Positions 17,190 to 26,096 of a DNA stretch of 64,000 nt are shown here, piece by piece. The notes beneath the pieces are model-generated. The model saw only the letters and a program-made list of their open reading frames with translations, had not been told where the DNA came from and did not search any database. Location: positions 8,025 through 72,024 of the forward strand of contig JAMOZS010000001.1 of assembly GCA_023667765.1 (NCBI GenBank), written 5' to 3'. This stretch comes from Roseburia sp. GTDB lineage: Bacteria; Bacillota; Clostridia; Lachnospirales; Lachnospiraceae. The position numbers were made by a program, and so were the translations under genes. How positions within the stretch are numbered: the stretch's first letter is position 1; the number at the start of each line of letters is the position of its first letter.

Positions 17190-18002
17190 ATGGAACAGAA
17201 AAAGGTATTGGTGCTGGATATTGACGGCACGCTCACAAATTCCCGAAAGCAGATTACGCCCGCCACCAAAGAGGCAATCCGGAATATTCTGCTGCAGGGT
17301 CACAAGGTCATTCTGGCTTCCGGCCGTCCTACGCCGGGTATGCGTCGGTATGAAAAGGAATTGGAGCTGGAGAGGTATGGGGGTTATCTGTTATCCTTTA
17401 ATGGAGGTCGTATTATTGAGAGCCGCACCGGTGAGATTGTGTATCAGAGGCTGTTGTCACTGACGATGCTTCCCAGTCTTTATGCTTTTGCAAAGCAGCA
17501 TGGCTGCGGCTTGATTACCTATTTTGGTGAGCAGGTTATCTCCGCCTTTGAACCCGACCAATATATCCAGCTGGAAGCTAGGATTAACGGTATGCCGGTG
17601 AAGGTGGTGCAGAATTTTAAGGAATATGTGGATTTTGATATCAATAAATGCCTGGTGACCGTGAATGAAGAACAGGCGCCGGCCATAGAGGAGGCTCTTC
17701 GCGGGAAATATAAGGATGCGGCCAGCGTATATCGCTCAGAACCCTTCTTTATAGAGATTATGCCTCGAAATGTAGATAAGGCTTCCTCGTTGGCACATAT
17801 GCTGGAAATTCTGGGGATACCCAGAGAGAATGCTATCTGCTGCGGAGACGGCTTTAATGATATTTCCATGATAAAGTATGCGGGCGTGGGAGTGGCCATG
17901 GGTAATGCGCAGCCGGCGGTCAAGGAGGCGGCGGATTATGTTACCGGGGCAAATGACGAGGACGGTTTAGTAGAAGTGATTGACAAGTTTATTATTTCAT
18001 AG
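17190..18002 (+). CDS. Cof-type HAD-IIB hydrolase
   Basis: The 270-residue phosphatase has motif I LDIDGTLTN with the nucleophile Asp, motif II ILASGRPT, a Lys-containing middle, and motif IV CCGDGFNDISMIKYAG. The IIB cap between motifs II and III identifies the Cof subfamily, which dephosphorylates sugar phosphates, FMN or similar metabolites. I chose the ATG after GAGGTTAGAG. An ATG at 17160, overlapping the dehydrogenase end, is possible and would add ten residues. Probably co-transcribed with the dehydrogenase. Confidence 0.88.
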   Translation: MEQKKVLVLDIDGTLTNSRKQITPATKEAIRNILLQGHKVILASGRPTPGMRRYEKELELERYGGYLLSFNGGRIIESRTGEIVYQRLLSLTMLPSLYAFAKQHGCGLITYFGEQVISAFEPDQYIQLEARINGMPVKVVQNFKEYVDFDINKCLVTVNEEQAPAIEEALRGKYKDAASVYRSEPFFIEIMPRNVDKASSLAHMLEILGIPRENAICCGDGFNDISMIKYAGVGVAMGNAQPAVKEAADYVTGANDEDGLVEVIDKFIIS

Positions 18003-18073
18003 TAGTTTATTACTATTGACCGTGGGAGCCGCTGCAGGGAGCTTCCGTATAAAGAACGGCGCAGAAATCAGAA

Positions 18074-18553
18074 ATGAGGATGAATAGAGTGGATAAGATA
18101 AAGGAACTGATGAGCAAATATGAGGAGATTATCGTTTATCTGATTGTAGGAGTGATGACCACAATTGTATCCTGGGTGGTGGTATTTATCGGAAAGCTCT
18201 TTCTGGATATGAATATTCCCTGGCAGAATTTTCTGAATAATACCATCAGTTGGATATTGAGTGTGCTTTTTTCTTATCCACTGAATCGCAAATGGGTTTT
18301 TAAAAGCAGAAATCCCAGAGTGATAAGAGAATTGGCCGGTTTTGCGGCTTCCAGACTTTCCACATGGGCTATGGATGTTGTGATTATGTGGCTCACAGTG
18401 AATGTATGGAATATGCATTACTGGATTTCCAAAATCTTTATTTCGGCGGTTCTTGTGACGGTTGCCAATTATATGTTGAGTAAGCTGCTGATTTTCAGAA
18501 AAAAGGACGAAACAAAATCTCCTGAGCTTGATATTTCCGATACGATGCACTGA
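18074..18553 (+). CDS. GtrA-family membrane protein
   Basis: The 159-residue protein has four hydrophobic segments (about residues 20-42, 52-75, 92-112, 117-137). The GtrA hallmarks are YLIVGVMTTIVSWVV and the loop FSYPLNRKWVFKSR. GtrA proteins are thought to flip lipid-linked glucose or related sugars for polysaccharide decoration. No glycosyltransferase is adjacent. Two close start codons (MRM) are available; GAATGAGG lies just upstream. It follows the HAD gene by 71 bases. Confidence 0.85.
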   Translation: MRMNRVDKIKELMSKYEEIIVYLIVGVMTTIVSWVVVFIGKLFLDMNIPWQNFLNNTISWILSVLFSYPLNRKWVFKSRNPRVIRELAGFAASRLSTWAMDVVIMWLTVNVWNMHYWISKIFISAVLVTVANYMLSKLLIFRKKDETKSPELDISDTMH

Positions 18554-18763
18554 TAACGGTATTATTTTCCATGCTTCAAGAGTTTGCTATATGACTTTCT
18601 TAATTGGTTACCATTTTCCTGTAAACATTCCTGGTGACATTGGATTGGATTAGCTGATTTCAATAAAAGTGCAGAGGTCAATCTGGAAAAGAGGAAAGTG
18701 GACTATATAATGGAGTTTGCGGGAAAGCAGTAAACCCGCTAAAACGGGCAGATGGGAGCAAAA

Positions 18764-19297
18764 ATGCAATATACGAGTAAATACGAATCGCCGCTTGGCG
18801 GCATGCTACTGGCGGCAGACGAAATGGGTTTGACCGGATTATGGTTTGAGGGGCAGAAATACTTTGCGCTCTATCTTGACAAAGAAAATGAGGAAAAGGA
18901 GCTGCCTGTATTTGAACAGGCCAGGAAGTGGCTTGACATATATTTTTCGGGAAAGGAGCCGAATTTTAAGCTGCCGCTTCATTTTATCGGAAGCGACTTT
19001 CAAAATGAGGTATGGGAAATTCTTTATCAAATTCCCTATGGACAGACAACCACCTATGGGGCTATTGCCAAGCAGCTTGCGAAAAAAAAGGGGCTTGCAA
19101 GAATGTCAGCTCAGGCGGTTGGCGGCGCGGTGGCACGCAATGAAATATCTGTTATGGTACCCTGCCACAGAGTAGTTGGCAGGAATGGAAGCCTTACCGG
19201 ATATGCAGGGGGCATCGACAAAAAGATTGCCCTTCTGAAAATGGAAAAGGGATATAAGGATACATTTTTTGTACCTAAAAAAAGTACGGCACCATAA
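18764..19297 (+). CDS. ogt: Methylated-DNA-[protein]-cysteine S-methyltransferase
   Basis: The 177-residue repair protein removes alkyl groups from O6-alkylguanine by transfer to its own cysteine. The active site VPCHRVVGRNGSLTGYAGG and the preceding helix-turn-helix region (QIPYGQTTTYGAIAKQLA) are intact. An N-terminal ribonuclease-like domain of about 80 residues completes the usual Ogt length. I chose the ATG (QYTSKYESP) 6 bases after GGGAGC. It stands alone. Confidence 0.93.
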   Translation: MQYTSKYESPLGGMLLAADEMGLTGLWFEGQKYFALYLDKENEEKELPVFEQARKWLDIYFSGKEPNFKLPLHFIGSDFQNEVWEILYQIPYGQTTTYGAIAKQLAKKKGLARMSAQAVGGAVARNEISVMVPCHRVVGRNGSLTGYAGGIDKKIALLKMEKGYKDTFFVPKKSTAP

Positions 19298-19603
19298 TGG
19301 AATGGTACCTGTGTGGATGCAATCTCCGGATATATTATTTTAAGGAATCAAAGGAAGGAACTGACGCTATGACACAGGTGGTTGAAGAATATGCAAACAA
19401 AAAAGTTCTCGAACGAGACAAAGAAACAGCTAAATCATTTTTACAGAACGGGGCATCTGTCGACTAATAGCGGATACAATTTATATGCTGCTTCCTTTTC
19501 TCTTCCCGTAATGGAAAGGGACTCTGCCGCAATCCCTTAGGGAAAACGGCAGGATTTTACAGAATCGTGTGCAGCGGTATCTGAGTGAGAGGCAATAAAG
19601 GGT
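19298..19603. other. 306-base intergenic region with a gene remnant
   Basis: Apart from the small ORF at 19369-19467, nothing recognisable is seen. AT content is higher than around it. Confidence 0.5.
19369..19467 (+). pseudogene. 32-residue ORF, possible C-terminal remnant
   Basis: The ATG follows AAAGGAAGGAA and the peptide begins MTQVVEEYANKKVLERDKE and ends in SVD. It resembles the conserved helical tail of Rpn/PD-(D/E)XK transposase-like proteins, from memory of their EYAxExxxERxxE tails. An intact Rpn gene lies at 34032. It may be a decayed relative or a chance ORF with a good ribosome binding site. Confidence 0.35.
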
Positions 19604-20326
19604 TTATGAAATATGGCGGACCATATCCTCCACCAGTTTTGCGCAATGTGCAGCGGCCGCCCGCTCAAAGGAGGGGTAGTCCATAGTGGCGCTGTTGTCG
19701 GCCTTATCGGAGATGGCGCGGATAATAATAAAGGGAATCTTGTTTAAATAAGCGCCATGAGCGATAGAAGCGCCCTCCATCTCGGCGCAGTCTCCCTGAA
19801 ACCGGAGAATCAGTCTGTCCTTGGTTTCTTTTCCGGCGATAAACTGGTCTCCGCTGACGACCCGGCCGGGAAGGGCGCGGATATCGGGGTTCACTTTTTG
19901 GCAGGAACTTAAGGCCAGTTCCATCAGAGTATCGTCTGCCTTAAAAATACTGGTATCCATTTGCGGCACAACGCCGGGTTCATAGCCCAGAGGACTTACA
20001 TCCATATCGTGATGCAGAGCGTCCCTGGAAATCAGAATGTCGCCGATGTCCAGTCCGGCATTCAGAGAACCGGCGACGCCGGTGTTGATAATATGGGTCA
20101 CCTGAAATACATCTACCAGTATCTGCACGCAGAGGGCGGCGTTTACCTTGCCGATACCACAGCGAACCACTACCGTGTTGGCATCGTTTAGAACGCCCTC
20201 ATAAAATTCCATGCCTGCCTTTTTAGTGATGACGGGCGACGTCATTTGAGATTTCAACTCTTCTACTTCTAACTCCATAGCACCGATAATTCCAATTTTA
20301 CTCATCTGTATTACTGCCTGTATCAC
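19604..20326 (-). CDS. mtnN: 5'-methylthioadenosine/S-adenosylhomocysteine nucleosidase
   Basis: The 240-residue hydrolase cleaves adenine from MTA and SAH. It yields S-ribosylhomocysteine for LuxS, whose gene lies just upstream on the same strand. Diagnostic segments are GIIGAMELEVEELK, INTGVAGSLN and CAEMEGASIAHGAYLNKIPF with the substrate-binding Met-Glu. The best supported start is a GTG six bases after AAAGGA; the ATG seven codons later has no ribosome binding site. The pair supplies the activated methyl cycle and autoinducer-2. Confidence 0.93.
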   Translation of the reverse strand: MIQAVIQMSKIGIIGAMELEVEELKSQMTSPVITKKAGMEFYEGVLNDANTVVVRCGIGKVNAALCVQILVDVFQVTHIINTGVAGSLNAGLDIGDILISRDALHHDMDVSPLGYEPGVVPQMDTSIFKADDTLMELALSSCQKVNPDIRALPGRVVSGDQFIAGKETKDRLILRFQGDCAEMEGASIAHGAYLNKIPFIIIRAISDKADNSATMDYPSFERAAAAHCAKLVEDMVRHIS

Positions 20327-20518
20327 AGGCTTCCTTTCTGTTTATTCTTTTAATTTTGTGAGATTTGCTGGCATCAAAATGAGTTTTAAGTCATTTTATG
20401 TATCTTCATGCTGCGTCGCCGCGGAAGGCTGAACGGTAAACGTGTTTCGCTCGCTACGGCGGGACGCTGGCTTCCATGGGAGGAAGTCCGAGGAATACGG
20501 AAGTGAATCTGTCGCTCC

Positions 20519-21001
20519 TTATTCGGGATATACCAGCCGTTCTTCCGTAATATCATACAGTACATTGTCTAAAAATTTTGCAGCCAGGAAATTGGCCATG
20601 TTTAGATTCATATCCAGATAATTACCGCAGTCCTTAGGGGATGCGCCGGGTACCTCGTCGTGATAATCCCGGATAAATTCATACATCTCAATCATGAGCG
20701 GTATGATTTCCTCAGAGGTCAAATCTCCGGCGAGCAGCAGATAAAAACCGGTGCGGCAGCCCATAGGGCCGAAATAAATCACTTTTTCCTTGTAAACGGG
20801 GTGATTGCGCAGGAAGGTAGCAGCCAGATGCTCAATGGTGTGAATCTCCGCCGTATTCATGACGGGTTCCTCATTGGGACTGGTCATACGCAAATCAAAG
20901 GTGGTAATCACCTCTGCGCCCACAGGATCCTTTCTGGATACATAGACGCCGGGCTGGAGCTTTATATGGTCAATGGTAAAGCTGGTAATTTTTTCCATCA
21001 T
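20519..21001 (-). CDS. luxS: S-ribosylhomocysteine lyase
   Basis: The 160-residue metalloenzyme converts S-ribosylhomocysteine to homocysteine and DPD, the autoinducer-2 precursor. The metal site HTIEHLAA and the later Cys in PMGCRTGFYL and the Cys near KDCGNYLDMNL are all present. Two ATGs are in tandem; GAAGGA touches the first and is three bases from the second, so the second may be used. The 192-base gap to mtnN leaves room for separate promoters. Confidence 0.95.
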   Translation of the reverse strand: MMEKITSFTIDHIKLQPGVYVSRKDPVGAEVITTFDLRMTSPNEEPVMNTAEIHTIEHLAATFLRNHPVYKEKVIYFGPMGCRTGFYLLLAGDLTSEEIIPLMIEMYEFIRDYHDEVPGASPKDCGNYLDMNLNMANFLAAKFLDNVLYDITEERLVYPE

Positions 21002-21176
21002 TCCTTCTTTCTACTGCCTTGTAAAAGGGTAAGGGCAGTTCCCTGTTTTGCAATGATTGTGTCATTGAACATAGTATACACTAATTTGGCAGAATTGGAA
21101 ATAGAAAATCATTTGAAAACAGTGGCTTTTTCTCGGAGGTTATGTTAGAATAGCAGTTATTAGCGGGCGATATTCC

Positions 21177-21205
21177 CTAAGGAAGCGCTGATGTAGAAGG
21201 AAGAA
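21177..21205. repeat. Short dispersed palindromic repeat, copy 5 (half-site)
   Basis: ctaaggaagcgctgatgtag is an intact left half; the right half is only weakly present. It lies in the gap between divergent luxS and ricT. Confidence 0.5.
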
Positions 21206-21289
21206 ATTTTCACTCGGCGGGTTTATGACCGGGTGTGTTTGTACAAATATTGCATGATGCGCTAAGAGCGGCGCAGGAATGAGGTTAAT

Positions 21290-22516
21290 ATGATAAAGGT
21301 AATAGGAGTGAGATTTCGTACCGCGGGAAAGATATATTTCTTTGACCCGCTGCAGTTTACGATAAAGAAAGGCGATAATGTCATAGTCGAAACCGCCAGA
21401 GGCATTGAATTCGGCACGGTAGTGTCTGAGCCTTATGAGGTGGAGGAGGATAAAGTAACCCAGCCCTTAAAGCCTGTTATTCGTATTGCCAATGACAGGG
21501 ACAAAGAGCAGGAGGCCAATAATAAGTTAAAGGAGAAGGAGGCCTTCCAAATCTGTCTGGAAAAGATTCGCATGCATGAGCTGGAGATGAAGCTGATAGA
21601 TGCGGAATATACCTTCGATAATAATAAGGTGCTCTTTTATTTTACCGCAGACGGGCGTATTGATTTCAGAGAGCTGGTAAAGGATTTGGCCAGTGTGTTT
21701 AAGACCCGAATCGAACTTCGCCAGATAGGCGTTCGCGACGAGACGAAGATAGTGGGCGGGATTGGAATTTGCGGCAGACCGTTGTGCTGCCACAGCTATC
21801 TGTCGGATTTTGTGCCGGTGTCCATTAAGATGGCAAAGGAACAGAATCTATCTCTGAATCCCACTAAGATTTCCGGGGTCTGCGGCAGGCTTATGTGCTG
21901 TCTGAAAAACGAGGAGGAGACCTATGAGGAGTTGAATCGTAAGCTGCCGGGAATCGGTGATTTGGTGACCACGGAGGATGGCCTGAAGGGAGAGGTGCAG
22001 AGCGTGAATGTGCTTCGCCAGCTGGTCAAGGTCATTGTGGAAGTAGAGGATGAGAAGGAAATTCGGGAGTACGAAGTGGACAAGCTTCATTTCAGAAGAA
22101 AGCATAGTAAGAAGGAGAGAATGGAACTGTCCAGGGAAGAGCTGCGGGAGCTGGAGCGCCTGGAAAAGGAAGAACAGGAGCAGGAGATGGAGGAAAGGCG
22201 GCAGGATAGACCGGCTTTCAATAAGACGCACAATCGTCAGAATGACAGAAATCGCAATCATAATGGAAATCGCAACAGAGAGAATGGAGAAGTCCGTGAA
22301 GCCGGCCGAAATCAGGAGAACGGAGAAGCCCGTGAAACCCATGAAGCCGACCGGAATCGGGAGACCGGGGAAGGCGGCGAGAACGGCCGCGGCCGCAGGG
22401 AGCGGTATCAGAACAAGAACCGGTATCGTGACCGACGCAACGACAGAGGCAGGCAGGGACAGCCGGTTCAGGAGGGACGAAAGGACAGTGGAGAAAATAG
22501 AACTGAAGGCGAATGA
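21290..22516 (+). CDS. ricT: RicT (YaaT), PSP1-domain subunit, with a long Arg/Asn/Glu-rich tail
   Basis: The 408-residue protein has a PSP1 C-terminal-type domain in residues 1-260. The cysteine set that binds the iron-sulfur cluster is CGRPLCCHSYLS and SGVCGRLMCCLKNEE. In Bacillus, RicT with YlbF and YmcA modulates RNase Y and developmental switches. The last 140 residues are low complexity (NRN, ENGE, ADRNR), far longer than in Bacillus, where the family is about 275 residues; they may bind RNA. The tail overlaps the trmN6 gene by 29 bases. Confidence 0.9.
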   Translation: MIKVIGVRFRTAGKIYFFDPLQFTIKKGDNVIVETARGIEFGTVVSEPYEVEEDKVTQPLKPVIRIANDRDKEQEANNKLKEKEAFQICLEKIRMHELEMKLIDAEYTFDNNKVLFYFTADGRIDFRELVKDLASVFKTRIELRQIGVRDETKIVGGIGICGRPLCCHSYLSDFVPVSIKMAKEQNLSLNPTKISGVCGRLMCCLKNEEETYEELNRKLPGIGDLVTTEDGLKGEVQSVNVLRQLVKVIVEVEDEKEIREYEVDKLHFRRKHSKKERMELSREELRELERLEKEEQEQEMEERRQDRPAFNKTHNRQNDRNRNHNGNRNRENGEVREAGRNQENGEARETHEADRNRETGEGGENGRGRRERYQNKNRYRDRRNDRGRQGQPVQEGRKDSGENRTEGE

Positions 22517-23228
22517 GCGTCTGGATGAGCTGCAGCGTAATGGCTATCGCATTATCCAGAATCCGGAAACCTTCTGTTTTGGGATGGATGCGGTTCTTCT
22601 GTCAGGATTTGTCAGGACAAAAAAGGGTGATGTGCTGCTCGATTTGGGAACAGGCACCGGTATCATACCAATTTTGCTGGAGGCAAAGACGGAATGCGCC
22701 CATCTTGCCGGACTGGAGATTCAGGAGGAGAGTGCGGATATGGCTCGCCGCAGCGTAGCGTTAAACGGCCTTTCGGAGAAAATAGATATTATTACCGGAG
22801 ATATTAAGGAAGCAGGCTTACTTTTCCCGTCTGCTTCTTTTGATTGTATTACCTGCAATCCGCCCTATATGATGGGGCAGCATGGACTGACCAATCCCCA
22901 TGAACCCAAGGCGATTGCCCGTCATGAGATTCTTTGTACCCTGGAGGATGTGGTGGGTAATGCCGCTAAATTACTGAAGCCGGGAGGACATTTTTTTCTG
23001 GTACACAGACCCTTTCGACTGGCGGAGATTATGACGAAGCTGTCAGAATATAGGCTGGAGCCCAAGCGTATGCAGCTGGTATACCCTTATGTGGATAAGG
23101 AGCCCAATATGGTTCTGCTGGAGGCGGTCAGGGGCGGCAGGTCCCGAATGACGGTGGAGAAGCCCCTGATTGTATATCAGAGCCCGGGGGTATATATGCC
23201 GGAAATCTATGAGATATATGGCTATTAG
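22488..23228 (+). CDS. trmN6: tRNA1(Val) (adenine(37)-N6)-methyltransferase-like protein
   Basis: The 246-residue SAM-dependent methyltransferase has motif I DLGTGTGIIPILL and the N6-adenine catalytic motif CNPPY. The N-terminal sequence LDELQRNGYRIIQNPETFCF is typical of the YfiC/TrmN6 group, which modifies A37 of tRNA. No ATG fits; I chose the GTG (then EKIELKANE) with GGAGGGACGAAAGGA just upstream, all inside the ricT tail. The overlap suggests translational coupling. rsmI follows 23 bases later. Confidence 0.88.
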   Translation: MEKIELKANERLDELQRNGYRIIQNPETFCFGMDAVLLSGFVRTKKGDVLLDLGTGTGIIPILLEAKTECAHLAGLEIQEESADMARRSVALNGLSEKIDIITGDIKEAGLLFPSASFDCITCNPPYMMGQHGLTNPHEPKAIARHEILCTLEDVVGNAAKLLKPGGHFFLVHRPFRLAEIMTKLSEYRLEPKRMQLVYPYVDKEPNMVLLEAVRGGRSRMTVEKPLIVYQSPGVYMPEIYEIYGY

Positions 23229-23251
23229 ACTTTTTGTGAATGGAGTGGAAA

Positions 23252-24109
23252 ATGGCGGGAACATTATATTTATGTGCCACACCTATCGGTAATCTGGGCG
23301 ATATGACGCCCCGGGTGGTGGAAACTCTGAATATGGTGGATATGATTGCGGCGGAGGATACGAGGAACAGCGTAAAGCTGTTGAATCACTTTGGTATTCA
23401 TACGCCCATGACCAGTTATCATGAATATAATAAGGTAGAAAAAGCGAAGCAGCTGGTAGAGCGGCTGCTGGCAGGGCAGAATATTGCGCTGATTACGGAT
23501 GCGGGGACTCCGGCCATCTCTGACCCCGGTGAGGTGCTGGTACAGCTATGTCAGGAGAGCGGTGTTCCGGTGACCTCTCTGCCGGGGGCGGCCGCCTGTA
23601 TTACGGCCTTGACATTATCGGGACTCAGTACCCGCAGATTCTGTTTCGAGGGCTTCCTGCCCGGGGAGCGGACGGATAAGAAGAGACGGCGGGAAATCCT
23701 TTCCCAGCTGGCGTCGGAGAGCCGAACCATCATTCTGTATGAAGCGCCCCATCATTTGGTGCAGACCTTGAAGGATTTGTATGAGGCATTGGGAGAACGC
23801 AGAATCACTATCTGCAGGGAACTGACGAAGCGCTTTGAGGAGGTCAGGCCTGATACGCTGAGCGGCGCGCTGGCATACTATGCGGACCGGGAGCCCAGAG
23901 GAGAATATGTGCTGGTGGTGGAAGGCAGGAGCATAGAGGAGCGCCGGGCGCAGGAAATTGCAGTCTGGGAGGATATGAGTATAGAAGAGCATATGGCCTT
24001 TTATGAGAAACAGGGCGTTGCGCATAAGGAGGCTATGAAGCATGTAGCCCGGGACAGAGGCGTAGGAAAGAGAGAGATTTATGCCAGGCTGCACGGGAAT
24101 GAGATATAG
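23252..24109 (+). CDS. rsmI: 16S rRNA (cytidine(1402)-2'-O)-methyltransferase
   Basis: The 285-residue tetrapyrrole-methylase-fold enzyme methylates the ribose of C1402 in 16S rRNA. It has TPIGNLGDMTPRVVETL near the N terminus, ALITDAGTPAISDPG, and SLPGAAACITALTLSG. The C-terminal part ends in a basic helix. I chose the ATG (AGTLYLC) with GGAG 7 bases upstream. It forms an operon with ricT and trmN6, a common Firmicute order. Confidence 0.95.
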   Translation: MAGTLYLCATPIGNLGDMTPRVVETLNMVDMIAAEDTRNSVKLLNHFGIHTPMTSYHEYNKVEKAKQLVERLLAGQNIALITDAGTPAISDPGEVLVQLCQESGVPVTSLPGAAACITALTLSGLSTRRFCFEGFLPGERTDKKRRREILSQLASESRTIILYEAPHHLVQTLKDLYEALGERRITICRELTKRFEEVRPDTLSGALAYYADREPRGEYVLVVEGRSIEERRAQEIAVWEDMSIEEHMAFYEKQGVAHKEAMKHVARDRGVGKREIYARLHGNEI

Positions 24110-24161
24110 GACGAGAAGATACGGTATTCTGAATTATGCTTGAAAAACGTGAGGTGTGATG

Positions 24162-24341
24162 ATGGCGGCATCAAATTGCGACACTTGTGTCAATTATATA
24201 TATGATGAAGATTTTGAATGTTATGCCTGCCTGGTGAATCTGGATGAGGACGAAATGTATCGTTTTTTGTCAGGGGATAAGTGGGAATGTCCCTATTATC
24301 GGCTGGATGATGAATATGGGGTGGTACGACATCAGATATAG
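24162..24341 (+). CDS. DUF6472-type small cysteine protein
   Basis: The 59-residue protein has cysteines in a regular pattern: NCDTCVNY, CYACLVN, WECPYYRLDDEYG. It looks like a zinc-finger-like knuckle, and from memory it matches the DUF6472 family of Lachnospiraceae. The third of three adjacent start codons is best placed, 7 bases after GAGG. Function is unknown. Confidence 0.8.
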   Translation: MAASNCDTCVNYIYDEDFECYACLVNLDEDEMYRFLSGDKWECPYYRLDDEYGVVRHQI

Positions 24342-24443
24342 CGCAGACCTTCGGGGATGCACATGGATTTGCGAATCTGGTGCGATGCAAGGGAAAGCGA
24401 CAAAATAAGGCGGTTGTAGCGATAGAATGGAGAATGGAATAAA

Positions 24444-24902
24444 ATGAAATGGATAAGACAGCTGGCAGTTATACTCAGCATTTCCTTTTTGGCCGAATTA
24501 ATGGAATATCTGATTCCGCTTCCGGTGACGGCCAGTATTTATGGATTGATACTTATGCTCACGGGGCTGCTTACGGGAGTGATACCGCTGGAAAAGGTAG
24601 AGAATGCGGCGGATTTTCTGGTGGAGCTTCTGCCGGTTTTATTTATTCCGCCCACGGTAGGCATTATGGCCAGTGTGGAGGAGATGCAGCAGATGCTAAT
24701 CCCCTTGTTTGTGATATCGGTGGTGTCAACGCTGCTTGTGATGGTGGTTACCGGCAGGACGGCTCAGGCGATTCTTCGGAGAAAAGAAGAAGGCCGCGGT
24801 ACCAGGCGGCAGGAGCCTGATGATGAGCTTTTAGAAACCACCGAGAGAGAAGAGAAAGCTGCTCCGGGAGGAGAACACTTTACAGGGAGGGGGCGGCCAT
24901 GA
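24444..24902 (+). CDS. CidA/LrgA-family protein
   Basis: The 152-residue protein has four hydrophobic segments with the holin-like signature ELMEYLIPLPVTASIYGLIL near residues 16-36. The soluble basic/acidic C-terminal tail (residues 115-152) is unusually long. LrgA/CidA proteins form oligomers in the membrane and influence murein hydrolase activity, or export small metabolites such as pyruvate. It overlaps the LrgB gene by 4 bases. Confidence 0.88.
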   Translation: MKWIRQLAVILSISFLAELMEYLIPLPVTASIYGLILMLTGLLTGVIPLEKVENAADFLVELLPVLFIPPTVGIMASVEEMQQMLIPLFVISVVSTLLVMVVTGRTAQAILRRKEEGRGTRRQEPDDELLETTEREEKAAPGGEHFTGRGRP

Positions 24903-25591
24903 AGGAGTTTTTTACAGAATCCGTATTTCTGGGAGTGGTATTAAGTCTGCTTGCCTATGAAATCGGCGCCTGGGTTAAGCGCAGGACGAAGCTTGCCCTT
25001 GCGAATCCTCTGCTGATTGCGGTATTGCTGGTGGTGGCATTTTTGCTGTTATTTGATATAGATTATGAGGTCTATGAAAGGGGCGCAGTCTGTATCAGTT
25101 ATTTTTTGACGCCTGCTACGGTGAGTCTGGCCGTGCCGCTGTACCGTAAGCTTGTTTTATTGAAGCGGCATCCCGGAGCTATATTGGGAGGAATCTTGGC
25201 AGGGGTGATGACGGCGGTGGTCAGCATTTTTCTGATGAGCCTGGCCTTTGGGCTGAATCATGAGCAGTATGTGACGCTGCTGCCTAAGTCCATTACCACG
25301 GCTATCGGTATGGGGGTATCTGATAAATTAGGGGGCATGGTAAGTATTACGGTAGTGGCAATCAGTATAACCGGAATTTTAGGGAATATGGCAGCGGAGG
25401 GCGTGCTTAAGCTTTTTAAGATAACGGAGCCGATTGCGAGAGGGTTGGCCATCGGTACGGCCTCTCATGCCATGGGAACATCCAGAGCTATGGAGATGGG
25501 AGAGACGGAGGGCGCTATGAGCAGTCTGTCCATTGTGGTGGCAGGAATTATGACGGTGGCCGCCGCTTCTGTTTTTGGAAATTTTTTGTAA
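24899..25591 (+). CDS. LrgB-family protein
   Basis: The 230-residue polytopic protein is the partner of the upstream CidA/LrgA protein. The family motif SHAMGTSRAMEMGETEGAMSS is near residues 185-205, and LPKSITTAIGMGVSDKLGG is near residues 120-140. No LytS/LytR two-component regulator is adjacent, so regulation cannot be read here. The 4-base overlap of stop and start codons implies coupled translation. Confidence 0.9.
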   Translation: MKEFFTESVFLGVVLSLLAYEIGAWVKRRTKLALANPLLIAVLLVVAFLLLFDIDYEVYERGAVCISYFLTPATVSLAVPLYRKLVLLKRHPGAILGGILAGVMTAVVSIFLMSLAFGLNHEQYVTLLPKSITTAIGMGVSDKLGGMVSITVVAISITGILGNMAAEGVLKLFKITEPIARGLAIGTASHAMGTSRAMEMGETEGAMSSLSIVVAGIMTVAAASVFGNFL

Positions 25592-25647
25592 TTCTTACAG
25601 GGAAAAGCAGTTTAGCTTCATGTATAAGTTGCCTCGGCAGGACGCAT

Positions 25648-25696
25648 AATAAAAGAGCATGGTAAAGATATCTGATGATAGCCATGCTCTTTTATT
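25648..25696 (+). terminator. Perfect 15-bp hairpin, likely terminator after lrgB
   Basis: aataaaagagcatgg and ccatgctcttttatt are exact inverses around a 19-base loop. It can act in both directions. It lies 57 bases after the LrgB stop and 24 before the next start. Confidence 0.7.
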
Positions 25697-25719
25697 GTGC
25701 AGCAGGAAAGGAGACGACT

Positions 25720-25905
25720 ATGAGCAATATTTCAGAACTTGATTTACAGAATCTGCGTCATCTGATTGGCGGTTATGACACGACTCATTGTAAGATGCAG
25801 GCTTATGCCCAGGAGGCATCCGACAGCCAGATTAAGCAGTTTTTTGAAAAAGGCGCAAAGTCCGCTATGGAAAACAAGCAGCAGCTGATGAAGTTTTTAC
25901 AGTAA
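25720..25905 (+). CDS. Small helical protein, spore-coat-like
   Basis: The 61-residue helical protein reads ISELDLQNLRHLIGGYD..., and its Gln/Lys-rich helices resemble small CotF-like or DUF2383-like four-helix proteins. AAAGGAG lies 7 bases before the ATG. An upstream in-frame ATG inside the terminator is rejected. It pairs with the CotF-like gene at 26097, so both may be spore-related, but the evidence is only resemblance. Confidence 0.6.
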   Translation: MSNISELDLQNLRHLIGGYDTTHCKMQAYAQEASDSQIKQFFEKGAKSAMENKQQLMKFLQ

Positions 25906-25955
25906 CCCCCTATGCCCCGCGGCGGCACCACTTTGCATGAAAGTCTGGGGTTACT
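25901..25955 (+). terminator. Hairpin just after the small helical protein gene
   Basis: agtaacccc and ggggttact are exact 9-bp inverses that include the stop codon of the gene. A second hairpin (aacccgc aagagaa gcgggtt) follows at about 25974-25992. No strong T tract follows either. Confidence 0.5.
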
Positions 25956-26096
25956 ATGAAGATGCACACAACCCGCAAGAGAAGCGGGTTTGGCGCACAG
26001 CGGTCTTGCAAAATGGAACTTTTACAGTAATAACAGAGGCAGCAGGATGTAATCCTGATGTATCATGAAAAGGGTTTGACAGGAAAGGAGAAAACA

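Noticed and set aside
20327..20518. A SAM or SAH riboswitch between luxS and mtnN
   Set aside because: I could not find the conserved helices of any of these classes in the 192 bases; only a GC-rich patch is seen.
22050..22487. Extension of the trmN6 frame 146 codons upstream inside ricT
   Set aside because: The extension is Arg-rich noise from the second frame of a low-complexity region; the GTG at 22488 has a strong ribosome site and gives the family length.
24899..25591. LrgAB as part of a prophage holin module
   Set aside because: No lysin, tail or packaging genes are nearby; the pair is a standard chromosomal cidAB/lrgAB operon.
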